A stretch of 64,000 nt of DNA from Ancylomarina sp048268005. Lineage in GTDB: Bacteria > Bacteroidota > Bacteroidia > Bacteroidales > Marinifilaceae. The notes below the pieces were generated by a model that did not search any database, had not been told where the DNA came from, and saw only the letters and a list, made by a program, of their open reading frames with translations. Positions 61,998-64,000 of this stretch are shown piece by piece; the first letter of the stretch is position 1; every line of letters starts with the position of its first letter. The stretch covers positions 1 through 64,000 of the forward strand of contig JBLWWJ010000003.1 in the NCBI GenBank assembly GCA_048268005.1. The letters are read 5' to 3'. Made by a program: the position numbers and the translations under genes.

Positions 61998-63221
61998 ATG
62001 ATCAGCGATTTAAAAGGAACTTTTTCCCAAATCAGCAATAACAACAAACGATCAGCTATTCGTGAAATCCTGAAATTAACTCAGAACCCTGAGATCATTT
62101 CATTTGCAGGTGGATTACCAGCACCAGAGTCGTTTCCAGTGGATGCTTTGGATAGCATTGTTTCAGATATGTTACGTGAAGAAGGTGCAGCCGTATTGCA
62201 ATACGATGCAACCGAAGGTGTAAAAGAGCTTAGAGAACTGCTTTTAAAGAAATATGAAGCCGAAGGCACAAAAGCAGATTTAGATAATTTAATAATTACA
62301 ACCGGATCACAACAAGGCTTGGACTTAGTCGGTAAAGTTTTTGTGAACCAAGGGGATGTGGTTATTTGTGGTCTTCCATCCTACTTAGGCGGTATTGGAG
62401 CTTTCCAGGGCTATGGTGCAAAAATGGAAGGTGTACCTATGGATGAGCAAGGCATGAGTGCTGAGCTTTTGGAGGCCAAATTAGAAGCATTGAAGCAGCA
62501 AGGCATTAAGCCAAAGTTCATCTATGTGATTCCTGATTTCCAAAACCCAACGGGTATTACCATGCCTGAATCACGTCGTTTGGAAATTATCGCTTTGGCA
62601 CACAAATACGATGTTTTAATCGTTGAAGATTGCCCATACCGTGAAGTTCGTTTCGATGGCCAGGCTCAGCGCATGATGTACGATTTGGACAATGACGATC
62701 ACGTGATTACTTTGGGTACTTTCTCAAAGATCTTCGCTCCGGGATTCCGTATTGGTTGGATTTTAGGACCAAAAGATGTGAACGAGAAAATTGTGATTGC
62801 TAAACAATCGGCTGACTTGTGTACACCAACTTTTGTACAGAAAATTGCTATTCGTTACATGAATTCAGGTGTTTTTGAAACCAACTTGCAAAAAACCATC
62901 GATTTGTATCACCAGCGCCGTGATGTGATGTTGGCTGAAATGGAGAAACAAATGCCTGACTGTGTGAAATGGACGCACCCTGAAGGTGGCATGTTCCTAT
63001 TCATAACCCTACCAGAGGGAATGGATGCATTGGAACTTTTCCATAAAGCCATTGAAAAGAAAGTTGCTTTTGTAACGGGTAATGTATTCTATTGCGATGG
63101 TGGTGGAAAAAACACCATGCGTTTGAATTTCTCATACGTTAACAATGAAAAAGCTATAGCAGGTATTCAACGTTTAGCAGATATTATTAAAGCTGAACTA
63201 CTTGTTGGAGAGAACTGCTAA
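61998..63221 (+). CDS. PLP-dependent aminotransferase, LysN/2-aminoadipate class I-beta type
   Basis: The 407-residue enzyme is of fold type I with no regulatory N-terminus: FAGGLPAPESFP opening, VIPDFQNPTGITM, VEDCPYREVRF and the PLP lysine in GTFSKIFAPGFRIGWI. Members transaminate aminoadipate, branched-chain or aromatic amino acids. Its place directly after the oxidoreductase genes suggests that it makes their oxoacid substrate. Confidence 0.9.
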   Translation: MISDLKGTFSQISNNNKRSAIREILKLTQNPEIISFAGGLPAPESFPVDALDSIVSDMLREEGAAVLQYDATEGVKELRELLLKKYEAEGTKADLDNLIITTGSQQGLDLVGKVFVNQGDVVICGLPSYLGGIGAFQGYGAKMEGVPMDEQGMSAELLEAKLEALKQQGIKPKFIYVIPDFQNPTGITMPESRRLEIIALAHKYDVLIVEDCPYREVRFDGQAQRMMYDLDNDDHVITLGTFSKIFAPGFRIGWILGPKDVNEKIVIAKQSADLCTPTFVQKIAIRYMNSGVFETNLQKTIDLYHQRRDVMLAEMEKQMPDCVKWTHPEGGMFLFITLPEGMDALELFHKAIEKKVAFVTGNVFYCDGGGKNTMRLNFSYVNNEKAIAGIQRLADIIKAELLVGENC

Positions 63222-63259
63222 TCATTTAATGATTTAGGTCTTTACTTTAAAGGACATTT

Positions 63260-63295
63260 AATAGCCCGGGGCGCTACGTCTCGGGCTATTTTTCT
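63260..63295 (+). terminator. Terminator after the aminotransferase gene
   Basis: AATAGCCCG (63260-63268) and CGGGCTATT (63282-63290) are perfect arms followed by TTT. The phosphate butyryltransferase gene downstream is thus probably transcribed from its own start. Confidence 0.85.
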
Positions 63296-63391
63296 ATCGT
63301 ATAAAACTGTACATCAGTCTATTTACTTGCAACTTATTAAGAATTAATTATATAGTTTTACATTACATATATCTTTAAGATCCTTATCTAT

Positions 63392-64000
63392 ATGAATACC
63401 ATAAAATCACTTAAGGAAATGGTTTCACATCTTGAAAAATCAGGTGTGAACAAAAAAATAGCTGTAGCTGTTGCCGAAGACGACAATACAATTGGAGCCC
63501 TTATTTCAGCATCCAATGCTGGCTTTGCAACACCTATCCTAATTGGTAGTAAAGAAAAGATTGTAAGCCTACTTTCTGCTGAAAATGCAGATCCTAATCA
63601 TTTCACTATTGTAGATATTCCTGATCAGCAGGAAGCCGTTACCGAAGCGGTACGAATGGTGAAAGAAGATGAGGCTGACGTATTAATGAAAGGTCTGATT
63701 GGAACAGACAAGTTTTTGAAAGCCGTTTTAAATAAACAAAAAGGCTTATTGCCTCCAAAAGCATGTATGTCGTACGTTTGTGCCTTGGATCTTCCAAAAT
63801 ACGATAAGCTTCTCTTTGTTTCAGACACAGCCGTATTGCCTTATCCGGATTTGAATCAAAAGATAGCTATGGTGAATTATAGTGTGGCAATGGCAAAGCG
63901 TTTTGGTGTTGAGAAACCAAAAGTGGCTTTAATCAGCGCGACTGAAAAACCCAATCCTGCTTTTTCATCATCCATAGATGATACCATTATCTGCAAGATG
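63392..64000 (+). CDS. ptb: Phosphate butyryltransferase, 3' end outside window
   Basis: The reading frame from the ATG at 63392 stays open for 203 codons to the window edge. It begins MNTIKSLKEMVSHLEKSGVN and has the phosphate-acyltransferase pattern ISASNAGFATPILIGSKEKI, VLMKGLIGTDKFLKAVLNK, LFVSDTAVLPYPDLNQKI and ALISATEKPNP. The enzyme turns butyryl-CoA or a branched acyl-CoA and phosphate into acyl phosphate, for ATP formation by a kinase that would be expected next. A TATCTTTA element upstream could serve as promoter. Confidence 0.9.
   Translation, partial: MNTIKSLKEMVSHLEKSGVNKKIAVAVAEDDNTIGALISASNAGFATPILIGSKEKIVSLLSAENADPNHFTIVDIPDQQEAVTEAVRMVKEDEADVLMKGLIGTDKFLKAVLNKQKGLLPPKACMSYVCALDLPKYDKLLFVSDTAVLPYPDLNQKIAMVNYSVAMAKRFGVEKPKVALISATEKPNPAFSSSIDDTIICKM

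Overview
The window reads as a low-GC chromosomal segment of a Bacteroidota bacterium, most like the marine anaerobic or facultative Marinilabiliales/Marinifilaceae group (the family guess is inference). Support comes from a type IX secretion sorting domain (gene at the left edge), CarboxypepD_reg/DUF5686 outer-membrane protein, KpsF-TatC-LptB and purH-mreBCD-pbp2-rodA blocks, and many promoters of the Bacteroidota form TTG-N18-23-TAnnTTTG. Shine-Dalgarno sequences are largely absent. No phage, insertion sequence, integron or CRISPR array was seen. It is mostly core chromosome, dense and unscrambled.

Layout. 1-2.7 kb: 3' end of a secreted Ig-repeat protein and comM. 2.9-8.2 kb: thyA-folA, then on the minus strand tRNA-Leu, tig, clpP, clpX (folding and proteolysis). 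8.3-13.7 kb: kpsF, tatC, a DUF5686 protein and lptB (envelope, LPS). 14-21.2 kb: recQ, a GNAT-like protein, a flippase-like membrane protein, rsmA, mgtE. 21.5-29 kb: purH and the rod-shape elongasome mreB-mreC-mreD-pbp2-rodA. 29.1-31.1 kb: rpsT with two identical tRNA-Glu genes, and oxyR. 31.5-37.6 kb: CoA-transferase, OmpA lipoprotein with a BtpA-family protein, dxs, dps. 37.9-45.7 kb: SulP transporter, MarC, papain-type peptidase, M49-type lipoprotein peptidase, truncated globin, TM2/DUF2752 pair, 2-hydroxyacid dehydrogenase. 45.8-58 kb: a DUF6398 protein, a double-cubane-type Fe-S protein with its ATP-dependent activase, a NYN/LOTUS protein, patatin, DMT and DoxX membrane proteins, a second MarC, a cobalamin-type radical SAM protein, a PAS histidine kinase. 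58.2-64 kb: an Lrp regulator facing a four-subunit 2-oxoacid:ferredoxin oxidoreductase operon, an aminotransferase and the start of phosphate butyryltransferase.

How genes work together. The right end looks like an amino-acid fermentation module: transamination, oxidative decarboxylation to an acyl-CoA with ferredoxin reduction, then an acyl phosphate for ATP. The CoA-transferase and the DCCP/activase pair would fit an anaerobic, ferredoxin-rich metabolism. OxyR and Dps form a peroxide-defence pair: two OxyR-like operator motifs sit at about -35 and -65 of the dps promoter. Opposite oxyR there is a good promoter and, about 250 bases later, an intrinsic terminator with no convincing ORF between them, so a divergent small RNA is the most intriguing candidate for something undescribed. 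Other points worth checking are a CX4CX2C radical SAM motif, a pentapeptide HEXXH motif in an M49-like protein, and three different palindromes in successive gaps of the oxidoreductase operon. All calls come from reading the sequence; no database search was run.
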